A program made the translations under genes and the position numbers. DNA of 64,000 bases from Caulobacter sp. BP25 (GTDB taxonomy: Bacteria > Pseudomonadota > Alphaproteobacteria > Caulobacterales > Caulobacteraceae), in assembly GCF_002737755.1 (NCBI RefSeq), contig NZ_PEGH01000017.1, positions 620,001 to 684,000 of the forward strand. The letters run 5' to 3'. The notes beneath the pieces are model-generated. The model was not told where the DNA came from. It was given only the letters and a program-made list of their open reading frames with translations, and did no database searches. Shown in pieces: positions 18,051 to 26,624 of the stretch. The stretch's first letter is position 1; each line of letters begins with the position of its first letter.

Positions 18051-18749
18051 ATGAAGACCGCCATTGTCGTCGCCGCCCTGCTGTCCATCGCCGGCGTCGC
18101 CCAGGCTTCGGACCTCAAATCCTGCGCCCTGCCGACGTCGGTGACCCCGGCGCCGGCCGAGATCCCGCCGCCCGACGAGATCCATCCTGACGTGCCGATC
18201 GCGGCCTATCTGCTGGCGCTATACTGGTCGCCGGAGTCGTGTCGTTCGGCGATCCCGGAGTCCGACAAGGCCATCCAGTGCCAGGCCAACAGCTTCGGCT
18301 TCACGGTGCATGGCCTTTGGCCGAACGGGCCAGACAGGGTCCATCCCCGCTACTGCCGCATGAGCCCGCCGATGAGCCCCGCGACCGTCAAGGCCAACCT
18401 GTGCATGACGCCCTCGCCCTGGCTGCTGCAGCACGAATGGCAGGCGCATGGGACCTGTGCCTGGGACACGCCCGAGGCCTATTTCAAGAAGACGCGACAG
18501 GTGCGCGAGCGCCTGAAGGTTCCCGACCTTGATCCCGGTCCCGACGGAACCATGACCGCCGGCGAGATCCGCCAGGCCTTCATTTCCCGCAATCGCGGCG
18601 TGGCGGCCGAGGGCCTCAATGTCCGGGTCAAACAAGGCCGTCTGACCGAGGTCTGGGTCTGCATGGACCTGAAGTTCAAGTGGGCCGCGTGCCGGGGCGG
18701 CAATGGTCCGGCCGACGCGGTGGTCGTGACGGTGACGCCGAAGCGGTAG
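18051..18749 (+). CDS. Secreted ribonuclease T2 family protein
   Basis: A 232-aa exported RNase. The signal peptide KTAIVVAALLSIAGVAQA is followed by a mature domain with both active-site segments: CAS-1 FTVHGLWPN and CAS-2 LQHEWQAHGTCAW, containing the catalytic histidines. Four or more cysteines (SCALP, ESCRS, YCRM, GTCAW, VCMDLK) probably form disulfides. ATG 18051 is preceded by GGAG at 18040-18043. E. coli RNase I is the periplasmic relative and degrades RNA non-specifically. It stands alone after a 271-bp gap that holds only the receptor's control region. Confidence 0.94.
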   Translation: MKTAIVVAALLSIAGVAQASDLKSCALPTSVTPAPAEIPPPDEIHPDVPIAAYLLALYWSPESCRSAIPESDKAIQCQANSFGFTVHGLWPNGPDRVHPRYCRMSPPMSPATVKANLCMTPSPWLLQHEWQAHGTCAWDTPEAYFKKTRQVRERLKVPDLDPGPDGTMTAGEIRQAFISRNRGVAAEGLNVRVKQGRLTEVWVCMDLKFKWAACRGGNGPADAVVVTVTPKR

Positions 18750-18822
18750 GGTTGGGCGGAAGGGGCGCATGCCTAAGGGGGATGGAGTCGTACTCACCCC
18801 CGCCAACACAACGCCTGACTTG

Positions 18823-18991
18823 TCCGCCCCTTGCGGGCGGAGCCGTCCTTACATCTTACGGCGAGACGATCGCCGAGGCGTACAGGTCTCTCAAGGACCG
18901 GTCTTCGACCGGCCGCGCCGCGGCGGCCCGGAGGGCCGTCCTTGACAGACCTGTACGCCTCGGCACGCTGCAGCCTCTAAGAGATGTAAGG
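18823..18991. repeat. Intergenic repeat element, copy A: terminal inverted repeats around an 18-bp-plus hairpin
   Basis: Outer ends CCTTACATCT (18847-18856) and AGATGTAAGG (18982-18991) are perfect inverted repeats. Just inside, 18872-18889 and 18947-18964 are 18-bp perfect inverted arms that extend with one mismatch to 18898/18938. A separate hairpin (TCCGCCC/GGGCGGA, 18823-18841) precedes the left end. The left 27 nt match copy B (50872 onward) at 26 positions; the cores are unrelated. This fills the 321-bp gap between the RNase T2 gene and the PIN-like gene. Confidence 0.85.
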
Positions 18992-19070
18992 ATCGCACCG
19001 ACCCTGGAGGTCGGGTGGCGACTGGTTTCGGGCCATTTCTCCTGCATCCGACCGTATGTAAGCTGCCTGC

Positions 19071-19583
19071 ATGTCGAACCTTTCTCAAACACCATCACCG
19101 CGTCGTCGTCAGGCCACTCCTCTGCGCATGAATCGGCATGAGAAGGTCTTCCTCGACAGCCAGATTCTGAATCTGATCGCCGACAGTTCTGACGCGGACA
19201 TGAATGTCCTCGCCGCCTCTGGGGACATTCAGCTACTGATGCCCTATTCCGTGGCTCGGGAGGTCGATATGCCCTCAACACCGGCTCATGTGAAAAAGGC
19301 GGCCGCCAAATTACAAAGGTCGGTTCAGGTAGGACTAAACGCGGAAGAGCGGGCCAACATGGCGGCTTTTACCGACGCGCTCATGGGCAAGAAGAAGCCC
19401 GAAAACATCGTGCCCGACCTGAAGCACGCATGGGAAGCTCGGAAGTATGGCCGCTTCCTCATCTCGATCGACCATGACTTGTTGAGCCGCTCGATAGCCA
19501 TCCGCGATTGGAATGGCTTGCATGTGCTGCGCCCCGCCGAAGCTCGCGCGCTTCACGATGCCATGGTCGGACGAGATAGGTAG
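19071..19583 (+). CDS. Hypothetical protein with PIN-like features
   Basis: A 170-aa protein of lower GC than its neighbours. The segment KVFLDSQILNLIADSS resembles the first strand/Asp of a PIN ribonuclease, LMPYSVAREVD carries the usual conserved Glu, and FLISIDHDLLSRSIAIRD resembles the third acidic site. No antitoxin gene is beside it. The start may be ATG 19071 or the internal ATG 19128, which lies nearer the PIN-like core; neither has a strong ribosome-binding site. RNase function is a guess from pattern only. It sits directly after repeat copy A, consistent with a horizontally acquired patch. Confidence 0.55.
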   Translation: MSNLSQTPSPRRRQATPLRMNRHEKVFLDSQILNLIADSSDADMNVLAASGDIQLLMPYSVAREVDMPSTPAHVKKAAAKLQRSVQVGLNAEERANMAAFTDALMGKKKPENIVPDLKHAWEARKYGRFLISIDHDLLSRSIAIRDWNGLHVLRPAEARALHDAMVGRDR

Positions 19584-19640
19584 ATGTGCGTGCGACGCTC
19601 GCGACGCAGCTGCTACGCCAGCTAAGTAGCTCCAAACGCA

Positions 19641-19668
19641 AAACGGGCGGCTCCTTTCGGAGCCGCCC
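19641..19668 (-). terminator. Rho-independent terminator of pnp
   Basis: A 10-bp perfect stem (GGGCGGCTCC at 19645-19654, GGAGCCGCCC at 19659-19668) with a TTTC loop, followed on the minus strand by GTTTTGCG. It lies 36 bp after the pnp stop. Confidence 0.85.
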
Positions 19669-19704
19669 GCCTGATAGCGTCCGGAATGGGAAGCGGAAAA
19701 AGCC

Positions 19705-21843
19705 TTACGCTTCTTCGGCCGCCGCTTCCTTCTTGCTCAGGTCTTCGCCAGTTTCCTGGTCGACAACCTTCATCGACAGCTTGGTCTTGCCGCGGTCGTC
19801 GAAGCCCAGGAGCTTGACCTTGACGATCTGGCCTTCCTTCAGCACGTCCGACGGCTTGGCGACGCGTTCGTTGCTGATCTGGCTGACGTGGACGAGACCG
19901 TCCTTGGCGCCGAAGAAGTTCACGAAGGCGCCGAAATCGACGACCTTCACGACCTTGCCGTCGTAGATCTTGCCGACTTCCGCTTCGTCCGTGATCGACT
20001 TGATCCAGTCGATCGCGGCCTTGATCTTGGCGCCGTCCGAGGCCGAGACCTTGACCACGCCGTCGTCGTTGATGTCGACCTTGGCGCCGGTGGTCGCGAC
20101 GATCTCGCGGATCACCTTGCCGCCCGAGCCGATCACTTCACGGATCTTGTCGGTCGGGATGTTGATGGTCTCGATCTTCGGGGCGAAGTCGCCGACGTCT
20201 TCACGCGGCGCGTCCATGGCCTTGTTCATCTCGCCCAGGATGTGAGCGCGGCCTTCCTTGGCCTGAGCCAGGGCCTGCTCCATGATCTGGGGCGTGATGC
20301 CGGCGATCTTGATGTCCATCTGCAGCGAGGTCAGGCCTTCGCTGGTGCCGGCCACCTTGAAGTCCATGTCGCCGAGGTGATCCTCGTCGCCCAGGATGTC
20401 CGACAGAACCGCGAAGCCGTCCTTTTCCAGGATCAGGCCCATGGCGATGCCCGAGACCGGACGAACCAGCGGCACGCCGGCGTCCATCATGGCCAGCGAC
20501 GAACCGCAGACCGTGGCCATCGAGGACGAACCGTTGCTCTCGGTGATCTCCGAGACCAGGCGGATCGTGTAGGGGAAGTCTTCCTTGCTCGGCAGCATCG
20601 GGCGGAGAGCCCGCCAGGCCAGCTTGCCGTGGCCGATTTCGCGGCGGCCCGGGCTGCCCATACGGCCGGTTTCACCGACGCTGTAGGGAGGGAAGTTGTA
20701 GTGCAGCAGGAAGGATTCCTTGTAGGTGCCTTCCAGGGCGTCGATGAACTGCTCGTCGTCGCCGGTGCCCAGGGTGGCCACGACGATGGCTTGGGTCTCG
20801 CCGCGGGTGAACAGGGCCGAGCCGTGGGTGCGCGGCAGGATGCCGACTTCGCCCAGGATCGGACGCACGGTGCGGACGTCACGGCCGTCGATGCGCAGGC
20901 CGGTGTCCAGGATGCCGCGACGCACGACGTCGGCTTCCAGTTCCTTGAAGATCGCGCCCAGCTTTTGCGGGTCGTAGCCGGTCGGGTTCTCGTCCGACAG
21001 GCCCAGGGCCGCGACGGCCTTCTTCTTGGCGGCGCCGACAGCTTCGTAGCGGTCTTGCTTCTTTTGGATCTTGTAGGCAGCGGCGATGTCGGCGCCGACC
21101 AGATCCTTCATCTTCGCCTTGATGGCGTCGGTGTCTTCCGGCTCGAACGCGAAGGGCTCCTTGGCGGCGTGCTCGGCCAGGTCGATGATCGCGTCGATCA
21201 CGGCCTGCATTTCCTTGTGGGCGAAGTTGACGCCGCCCAGCACGATCTCTTCCGAGAGCTCCTGGATTTCGGATTCGACCATCATCACGGCGTCGGCGGT
21301 GCCGGCCACGACGAGGTCCATCTTGCTTTCCTTGATCTCGTCGAGAGTCGGGTTCAGCACGTAGCCGTCATTGATCCAGCCGACGCGCGCGGCGCCGATC
21401 GGGCCCATGAACGGGGCGCCCGACAGGCACAGGGCGGCCGAAGCGGCGACCATGCCCAGGATGTCGGGATCGTTCTCGAGGTCGTGCTGCAGCACGGTGA
21501 CGACGACCTGGACTTCGTTCTTGAAGCCCTTGACGAACAGCGGACGGATCGGACGGTCGATCAGGCGGGAAACCAGGGTCTCCTTTTCCGACGGACGGCC
21601 TTCGCGCTTGAAGAAGCCGCCGGGGATCTTGCCGGCCGCGAAGGTCTTTTCCTGATAGTTGACCGTCAGGGGGAAGAAGTCTTGGCCCGGCTTCTGGCTC
21701 TTGGCGAACACGGCGGTGGCCAGGACGACGGTTTCGCCCATGGTGGCCAGGACGGCGCCGTCGGCTTGACGGGCGATGCGACCGGTTTCGAGGACCAGCG
21801 TCTTGCCGCCCCACTCGATCGTCTTGCGCTTGATATCGAACAT
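19705..21843 (-). CDS. pnp: Polyribonucleotide nucleotidyltransferase (PNPase)
   Basis: A 712-aa 3'-5' phosphorolytic exonuclease, core of the RNA degradosome. It has two RNase PH domains (N-terminal [21 protein letters not shown]-terminal [47 protein letters not shown]), a KH domain at about 553-612 ([16 protein letters not shown]) and an S1 domain at about 622-690 ([17 protein letters not shown]). The start is ATG 21841-21843 with GAAAGAAG upstream; the frame is open further back, but that part is not PNPase-like. It follows rpsO as in most proteobacteria, with its own terminator. Confidence 0.98.
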   Translation of the reverse strand: MFDIKRKTIEWGGKTLVLETGRIARQADGAVLATMGETVVLATAVFAKSQKPGQDFFPLTVNYQEKTFAAGKIPGGFFKREGRPSEKETLVSRLIDRPIRPLFVKGFKNEVQVVVTVLQHDLENDPDILGMVAASAALCLSGAPFMGPIGAARVGWINDGYVLNPTLDEIKESKMDLVVAGTADAVMMVESEIQELSEEIVLGGVNFAHKEMQAVIDAIIDLAEHAAKEPFAFEPEDTDAIKAKMKDLVGADIAAAYKIQKKQDRYEAVGAAKKKAVAALGLSDENPTGYDPQKLGAIFKELEADVVRRGILDTGLRIDGRDVRTVRPILGEVGILPRTHGSALFTRGETQAIVVATLGTGDDEQFIDALEGTYKESFLLHYNFPPYSVGETGRMGSPGRREIGHGKLAWRALRPMLPSKEDFPYTIRLVSEITESNGSSSMATVCGSSLAMMDAGVPLVRPVSGIAMGLILEKDGFAVLSDILGDEDHLGDMDFKVAGTSEGLTSLQMDIKIAGITPQIMEQALAQAKEGRAHILGEMNKAMDAPREDVGDFAPKIETINIPTDKIREVIGSGGKVIREIVATTGAKVDINDDGVVKVSASDGAKIKAAIDWIKSITDEAEVGKIYDGKVVKVVDFGAFVNFFGAKDGLVHVSQISNERVAKPSDVLKEGQIVKVKLLGFDDRGKTKLSMKVVDQETGEDLSKKEAAAEEA

Positions 21844-22052
21844 TTTTCTTCTTTCGGTTCCCGCGGGCGGATTCCCATCGGGGCGGACAGGGGGCGGACG
21901 GCTAAGGACAGCCGGCCCGATGATCCTCATCCAGTGTGACAGGCGGGTTTGAGGACGTGAACCCTCGGACAAAAGGACGGCCCGGTTGGAGCGGGCGCCC
22001 TTGAGGAACCTGGCGTACGGCCTGTCTCGGCCGCCGGGCTCCCAATACGCGA

Positions 22053-22082
22053 TCCGCCGCCCTGCTTTCGCGGAGCGGCGGA
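22053..22082 (-). other. Inverted repeat in the rpsO-pnp spacer
   Basis: TCCGCCGC (22053-22060) pairs with GCGGCGGA (22075-22082), just after the rpsO stop, with no T-run. In enterobacteria the rpsO-pnp spacer carries a terminator and an RNase III-cut hairpin for pnp autoregulation; this stem is in the equivalent place. Its function here is inferred. The remainder of the 249-bp spacer shows nothing clear. Confidence 0.45.
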
Positions 22083-22092
22083 CCTTAGTGCC

Positions 22093-22362
22093 TTAGCGAC
22101 GCAGACCCAGCTTTTCGATCAGGGACTGATAGCGACCGGCGTCGGACTTCTTCAGGTGGTCGAGAAGCCGGCGACGCTGGGAAACCAGCTTCAGCAGGCC
22201 ACGACGGCTGTGGTTGTCCTTCTTGTGCGTCTTGAAGTGCTCGGTCAGGTTCGAGATGCGTTCCGAGAGGATCGCGACCTGGACTTCAGCGCTGCCGGTG
22301 TCGCCAGTGGTGCGGGCGTGTTCGGCGATGAGAGCGGCCTTGCGCTCGATAGTGATCGACAT
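22093..22362 (-). CDS. rpsO: 30S ribosomal protein S15
   Basis: The standard 89-aa S15. The segment [25 protein letters not shown] and the basic [22 protein letters not shown] are the 16S rRNA-binding helices. The start is ATG 22360-22362, 14 bp after the truB stop, with GGAG upstream. It is in the classical truB-rpsO-pnp order. Confidence 0.98.
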   Translation of the reverse strand: MSITIERKAALIAEHARTTGDTGSAEVQVAILSERISNLTEHFKTHKKDNHSRRGLLKLVSQRRRLLDHLKKSDAGRYQSLIEKLGLRR

Positions 22363-22376
22363 CGGGTTGTCTCCGC

Positions 22377-23309
22377 TCAGGTGAGTTGGAAGACCCGCAC
22401 CGGATTGAGCTTCCCAGCGCGCATCTCGCACAGGGCCACCAACCTGTCGCCGGACATGGCGGAAACGGTGCGATCGCCGGGCGGAAGCTCGGCTTTCAAC
22501 GTTTCCACCTGACGCGGAAGCAGGACGATGGCGCGTCCCTGTGCAAGCCGGAAGGCGTCTTCGTCGGTCACGGCCAACGCCGGGATGTCGTCCAGCGCGG
22601 TCTCGACCGGAAGCAATGCCTCCGACAGCCGGGCCTCATAGCTCAAATTCTCGAGAGTTTCCAGCGATATCGAGCCTTGTTCGGTAAACCCGCCCACCCG
22701 CGTCCGACGCAGATCGGCGACGTGACCGCACGCGCCGAGGGCCTTGGCCAGGTCGCGGACCACGGCGCGGACATAGGTGCCCTTGCCGCATTCCATCTCC
22801 AGCGTGATGTGATCGGCGTCTGGCTGCTCGACAACCTTGAGGCCGAAGATCGTCACCTTGCGGGTCGGCAGCTCGAACTCGACCCCCTCGCGGGCCAGGT
22901 CATAGGCGCGCTCGCCGTCGACCTTGATGGCCGAGAAGTTCGGCGGGATCTGATCAACCTCGCCGATGAAGGCGGGCAGGACCGCCTCGACCTGCTCGCG
23001 GGTTGGGCGAACGTCGGAGCTGGCCGTGGTCTCGCCCTCGCGGTCGAGGGTGGTGGTGTCGCGGCCCCAGGCGATGGTGAAGCGATAGGCCTTGTCGGCG
23101 TCCATCAGGAACGGGACGGTCTTGGTCGCCTCGCCCAGGGCGATCGGCAAGATCCCAGTGGCCAGCGGGTCCAGCGTGCCGGCGTGGCCGCCCTTCTGGG
23201 CGTTGAACGCGCGGCGCACGCGGGAGACCGCCGTGGTCGAGGTCAGGTCGTAGGGCTTGTCCAGGCAGATCCAGCCCGAGACGGCCTCGCCCTTCTTGCG
23301 GCGAGCCAT
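22377..23309 (-). CDS. truB: tRNA pseudouridine(55) synthase
   Basis: Makes pseudouridine-55 in the T loop of tRNAs. The 310-aa product has the catalytic aspartate D47 within [13 protein letters not shown], the [10 protein letters not shown] strand, [19 protein letters not shown] and a C-terminal PUA-like region. The N-terminal [14 protein letters not shown] is typical. rbfA ends 2 bp upstream. Confidence 0.97.
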   Translation of the reverse strand: MARRKKGEAVSGWICLDKPYDLTSTTAVSRVRRAFNAQKGGHAGTLDPLATGILPIALGEATKTVPFLMDADKAYRFTIAWGRDTTTLDREGETTASSDVRPTREQVEAVLPAFIGEVDQIPPNFSAIKVDGERAYDLAREGVEFELPTRKVTIFGLKVVEQPDADHITLEMECGKGTYVRAVVRDLAKALGACGHVADLRRTRVGGFTEQGSISLETLENLSYEARLSEALLPVETALDDIPALAVTDEDAFRLAQGRAIVLLPRQVETLKAELPPGDRTVSAMSGDRLVALCEMRAGKLNPVRVFQLT

Positions 23310-23311
23310 AC

Positions 23312-23758
23312 TCAGTCCTCGTCTTCGCCGAGGACGTCCGAAAGGCGACGCGTGTCCTGCTGGACCTTCGGGTCCAGGAACAGCTTGTCCATATAGGCCG
23401 CAGTCCCGAAGCTCTCGTCGTGGATGAACTTCAGGTCCGGCGTGAACTTCATGTCGATGCTGCGGCCCAGGCGCCCGCGCAGGAACTTCGACACCCGGTT
23501 CAGGCCCTTGATGACCTCGGTCGTGTCCTGGCCGGTCAGGCCCGCGCCCAGGGGCTCAACAAAGCAGACGGCATGCTTGAGGTCGGGGCTCATCCGCACT
23601 TCGGACACGGTGACCGAGATGTTTTGCAGCGCCTCGTCGGCCAGTTCCTCCTCCCGGAGGATCTCGACCAGGGCGTGGCGGATCAGTTCGCCGGCGCGGA
23701 GCTGGCGTTGCGAGGGGCCGGTCGCGGCGCCCTTCTTGTTGTCGGTATGGCGCTTCAT
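23312..23758 (-). CDS. rbfA: Ribosome-binding factor A
   Basis: A 148-aa 30S maturation factor with a type-II KH fold: [41 protein letters not shown] and [21 protein letters not shown] 23756-23758 gives the family N-terminus; the frame is open far upstream over the hydrolase gene, but that part is not RbfA-like. Usually rbfA follows infB directly; here five genes intervene. Confidence 0.96.
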   Translation of the reverse strand: MKRHTDNKKGAATGPSQRQLRAGELIRHALVEILREEELADEALQNISVTVSEVRMSPDLKHAVCFVEPLGAGLTGQDTTEVIKGLNRVSKFLRGRLGRSIDMKFTPDLKFIHDESFGTAAYMDKLFLDPKVQQDTRRLSDVLGEDED

Positions 23759-23829
23759 GGCGCGGACGTCCTTGCGGCCCGGCCGGCGGATCGAACGCCG
23801 GTGCGCGGGGAAAATCGAAGGCGCGGTGT

Positions 23830-24639
23830 CTAGGCCTCTCCCGTCGGAATGTCCAGCGCGCCCACCCTCTCCTGGAAGAACGCGATCACCCGGTCCCGCG
23901 CTTTCATCGTCCCACAGTCGGGGACGGAGCGATGCAGATGCAGGGTCAGGACGGAGTGAGGGGCCATGGGCACCCCGGGCGCGGCGTCGTGGTCCTCCAG
24001 CTCGATCACCTCGACCTTGTCGCCGAACTCGGCCTTCAGCCGGGCGATGCGGGCGTCGGGCACAAGCTTGTCGGACCGGAACCGCATGGCGATCAGCGAC
24101 AGGTCCTCCTCGGCGAACCGCCGCTTGGCGCAGGCCAGTTCGGCGGTCGAACAATCCAGCCCTCCGCGATCCAGGAACGGCAGCGAAGGCTGCGACATGA
24201 CCGGCGCCACCACGGCCGGCTCGGTCATCATCGCCAAGGCGAAGCCGCCGGTGAAGCACATGCCCACCGCGCCAACGCCCTTGCCTCCGCACTCGGCGTG
24301 AGCCGCCCGCGCCAAGGCCCGCAGCCAATCGACGATCGGGCTGGAGCGGCCGTCCTTCCAGACGCTGAACTCGCGCCGGACGCACATATTCTTGAGGATC
24401 TCGCCGATCGCATAGCCCTGCGTGACGGTCTTGCCGGGCTTGCCGAACAGGCTGGGACAGAAGGCGGTCATGCCCGCGTCCGCCAGATCTCGCGCGAAAG
24501 CCAGGACGCCCGGATGCAGGCCTGGGACCTCATGGATGACGATCACCGCTGGCCCCGCGCCGATGCGATAGACTTCGCGCGCCCAGCGGCCGTCGTCGAA
24601 CGCGAAGCGCTCGAAGCCCGTCAGCGGATCGTCCGGCAT
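23830..24639 (-). CDS. Dienelactone hydrolase family protein
   Basis: A 269-aa alpha/beta hydrolase. The family nucleophile elbow is GMCFTGGF (Cys instead of Ser), strand AVIVIHEVPGLHP precedes it, and the acid/His end of the triad is in the second half (KLVPDARI and a late His). The start is ATG 24637-24639, preceded by GGGAGG. True dienelactone hydrolases are about 235 aa and act on chlorocatechol lactones; no aromatic-degradation genes are near, so a general cytosolic hydrolase is more likely. Confidence 0.87.
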   Translation of the reverse strand: MPDDPLTGFERFAFDDGRWAREVYRIGAGPAVIVIHEVPGLHPGVLAFARDLADAGMTAFCPSLFGKPGKTVTQGYAIGEILKNMCVRREFSVWKDGRSSPIVDWLRALARAAHAECGGKGVGAVGMCFTGGFALAMMTEPAVVAPVMSQPSLPFLDRGGLDCSTAELACAKRRFAEEDLSLIAMRFRSDKLVPDARIARLKAEFGDKVEVIELEDHDAAPGVPMAPHSVLTLHLHRSVPDCGTMKARDRVIAFFQERVGALDIPTGEA

Positions 24640-24696
24640 CCCGTCGCCCTCCCTGTCTGGGAGCAAGGCTAGACCTTAAGGCACGATACGGCCAGA

Positions 24697-25263
24697 TCAG
24701 TAGGAGGTGTCGGGATGCTGGGGGCTATCGGTCCAGTCCTGCATCGGATCCGGCGCGGAACGTCCCTTCGGCAGCCGCCATTCACCCCGGTAGGAGAAGT
24801 CCAAGGTGCCGCACAGACGCGCCTTGCCAGCCGCCTTGGGATCATCGCCGAACGCCTGGATTCGCAGGTCGCGGCGGATGACGATGGTGCTGAACGACAG
24901 CCAAAGCCGCGTTGAGCCCGCGCAGAAGGCGCGGACATAGATCTTGCCCTGTGCCGCGCTGGCGTCGACTTCGTAGAGCATGACGTCGGTGTCGACGCCC
25001 TCCATCGCCGAAAGACCGTCCGGTCCCAGGTCCTTCTGGCGGGCATCCTTCAGCCGCGCCTCAGCCGGCACGCCGGTGGCCAGCACCTTGATCGGGCGAC
25101 CGGGGCCCAGCAGGCCCTGGTTGAAGAGGATCGTCACCCCGGCGCCGGTCAAACGCTTGGCGTCCGGCGAGATCGGGTCGTACGAGAACATCCGCGTCTC
25201 GGCGCGGACGGGCGTCGCCGCCAGCATCACCAGGGCCATGCCAGCCCAGATCCTCGCCCTCAT
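24697..25263 (-). CDS. Hypothetical exported protein
   Basis: A 188-aa protein with a signal peptide (RARIWAGMALVMLAATPVRA, cleavage near residue 20), then a mature domain rich in beta strands: FSYDPISPDAKRLTGAGVTI, VTVLF-like strands, YVRAFCAGSTRLWLSF and CGTLDFSYRGEWRLPKG. Two cysteines could form a periplasmic disulfide. No family is recognised. Its start overlaps the stop of the DUF2939 gene by 4 bp, so the two form an operon. Confidence 0.8.
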   Translation of the reverse strand: MRARIWAGMALVMLAATPVRAETRMFSYDPISPDAKRLTGAGVTILFNQGLLGPGRPIKVLATGVPAEARLKDARQKDLGPDGLSAMEGVDTDVMLYEVDASAAQGKIYVRAFCAGSTRLWLSFSTIVIRRDLRIQAFGDDPKAAGKARLCGTLDFSYRGEWRLPKGRSAPDPMQDWTDSPQHPDTSY

Positions 25264-25772
25264 CGCTTCAGGCGCAGGTTCGCTGCCTGCGAGTCGAAGC
25301 CAGACAGGCGCCAGCGGTCGCCCTCCCGCGTGAAGGTCAGCAGGCATGGGCCGTCCTTCTTGGCGGCGCAGACCCGGCCATCGCCGGCGGGACGCAGGGC
25401 GGCGGCGATCGTGACGCGTCCGGGCAGAGGCTTGTCGGCCGTATAGCCGTAGTAGGTGGCGGCGGCGCGGAAGGTCTCCGGCCGGATCAGCGCCTCGCCC
25501 GCCACATCGGCGATCGGTCCCGCCGCCAAGGCCGCCAGCACCGCGACCCCATCGCTGGAACCTCGCCGGCGCGCCTCGTCCATCACCCTCGCCTCGATCT
25601 GACCCTTCAGGGCCTGGCGATCGACATGGGCGTCGAAACCGGCTCGGTCATTGTTCCGGATGGCGACGAGCAGGGCATGGACGTCGCCAGCCGCGTCATA
25701 GCGGTCGGCCGTCGCGCAGGCGCTCAGCGAGGCGGCGACGGCGGTCAGAGCAAGGAGAGCCTTGATACGCAT
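25260..25772 (-). CDS. DUF2939-like lipoprotein
   Basis: A 170-aa probable lipoprotein: signal peptide ending LSAC (Cys19), then YDAAGDVHALLVAIRNNDRAGFDAHVDRQALKGQI, which is the pattern of the DUF2939 family, and a final strand CLLTFTREGDRWRLSGFD. The family has no known function and is usually envelope-located. It is translationally coupled to the exported protein downstream. Confidence 0.75.
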   Translation of the reverse strand: MRIKALLALTAVAASLSACATADRYDAAGDVHALLVAIRNNDRAGFDAHVDRQALKGQIEARVMDEARRRGSSDGVAVLAALAAGPIADVAGEALIRPETFRAAATYYGYTADKPLPGRVTIAAALRPAGDGRVCAAKKDGPCLLTFTREGDRWRLSGFDSQAANLRLKR

Positions 25773-25814
25773 GCGAAAGGCCTAGCGCCTGATTGGGGCG
25801 ATTTCCAGTCTGGT

Positions 25815-26228
25815 CTAGTTGGGCAGAACCTCAACGCCGCACCGAAGGGCGGCCGAGGCCAGCGGCTTGTCCAGAGTCGCCAGAACGGCGCCCTGCCGGA
25901 TCGCCAATTCCAGATAGGCGGCGTCATAGAGGGTAAGGCCAAGGCCCCTCGACAGAAGCAAGGTCTCTGTCCAGGCGCGTTGATCCGTCTCTGGGTCGAT
26001 GGCGATCGGGAAGGCGCTCAATGTCCGAAGCACTTCATCGGCAAAGTCATTCGACGCGCGCCCTCGGACAACGAGCGTGCGCAGAACATTGGCGACCTCG
26101 AGCCGCCAAAGCGACGGCGCGGTCGCTCCATGCAGCGAGAGGTTCCCCATGACGGCCTGCGCTGCTTCGGTCCGCTCCTCTTGGACGAAAGCGGCGATAG
26201 TCAGAGAGGCGTCGAGAACGATCTTCAC
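25815..26228 (-). CDS. vapC: VapC-type PIN-domain toxin
   Basis: A 137-aa PIN ribonuclease. The acidic sites are D6 (IVLDASLTIAAF), the Glu in LWRLEVANVLR, the Asp in LTLYDAAYLELA and the Asp in LATLDKPLAS. VapC toxins cut tRNA or rRNA when free of antitoxin. It overlaps the antitoxin stop by 4 bp. The pair is expected to be co-translated and self-repressed through the palindrome upstream of vapB. Confidence 0.92.
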   Translation of the reverse strand: MKIVLDASLTIAAFVQEERTEAAQAVMGNLSLHGATAPSLWRLEVANVLRTLVVRGRASNDFADEVLRTLSAFPIAIDPETDQRAWTETLLLSRGLGLTLYDAAYLELAIRQGAVLATLDKPLASAALRCGVEVLPN

Positions 26229-26488
26229 CGCCGGCCTTCGTCAATGAGCTCGCGAAGGGACAGGCCTTCAAGGGACACCATCTTCGAAAGTTCCAGCATC
26301 CGCGCTACGGCGGCCTGCGCTCGCTGACGCGCATCGGCCTGGGCGCTCGACCGGCGGAGCACGATATCGCCGTCCTGAATTTCGATATCGACCTGCTCGC
26401 CCTCCATTAAGCCGGTAGCCCGGGCGATCTCCTGCGGCACGCGAACCGCCAGGCTCTTGCCCCAGGTTCCGACGGTGATGCTGGTCAT
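26225..26488 (-). CDS. vapB: VapB-type antitoxin with AbrB/SpoVT DNA-binding domain
   Basis: An 87-aa protein: swapped-hairpin AbrB domain at residues 1-48 (TVGTWGKSLAVRVPQEIARATGL, EGEQVDIEIQDGDIVLRR) and a C-terminal helical toxin-neutralising part (LSLRELIDEGRR). ATG 26486-26488 has GGAG 9 nt upstream; a TTG at 26500 is in frame but lacks the spacing. The palindrome at 26505-26524 covers its promoter. Confidence 0.92.
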   Translation of the reverse strand: MTSITVGTWGKSLAVRVPQEIARATGLMEGEQVDIEIQDGDIVLRRSSAQADARQRAQAAVARMLELSKMVSLEGLSLRELIDEGRR

Positions 26489-26504
26489 GACGAGCTCCAA
26501 ACGT

Positions 26505-26524
26505 GGGATATCCTAACATATCCC
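26505..26524 (-). promoter_or_regulatory. VapBC autoregulatory operator (perfect palindrome)
   Basis: GGGATAT (26505-26511) and ATATCCC (26518-26524) are perfect arms with a 6-bp spacer, 16 bp before the vapB ATG. The site is AT-rich against a GC-rich background. AbrB-type antitoxins bind such sites at their own promoters; binding here is an inference. Confidence 0.65.
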
Positions 26525-26565
26525 GCCCTGGAGTCGATCCTCGCCCCAAAGACCTCGCGCCAAAG

Positions 26566-26597
26566 ACAAAGGGCGCGGACCTTGCGATCCGCGCCCT
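26566..26597 (-). terminator. Rho-independent terminator of infB
   Basis: GGGCGCGGA (26571-26579) pairs with TCCGCGCCC (26588-26596). On the minus strand it is followed by TTTGTCTTTGG. It lies 28 bp after the infB stop, isolating vapBC from the nusA-infB operon. Confidence 0.8.
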
Positions 26598-26624
26598 CCG
26601 GCATTTCCGATCTTACAACCAGCC

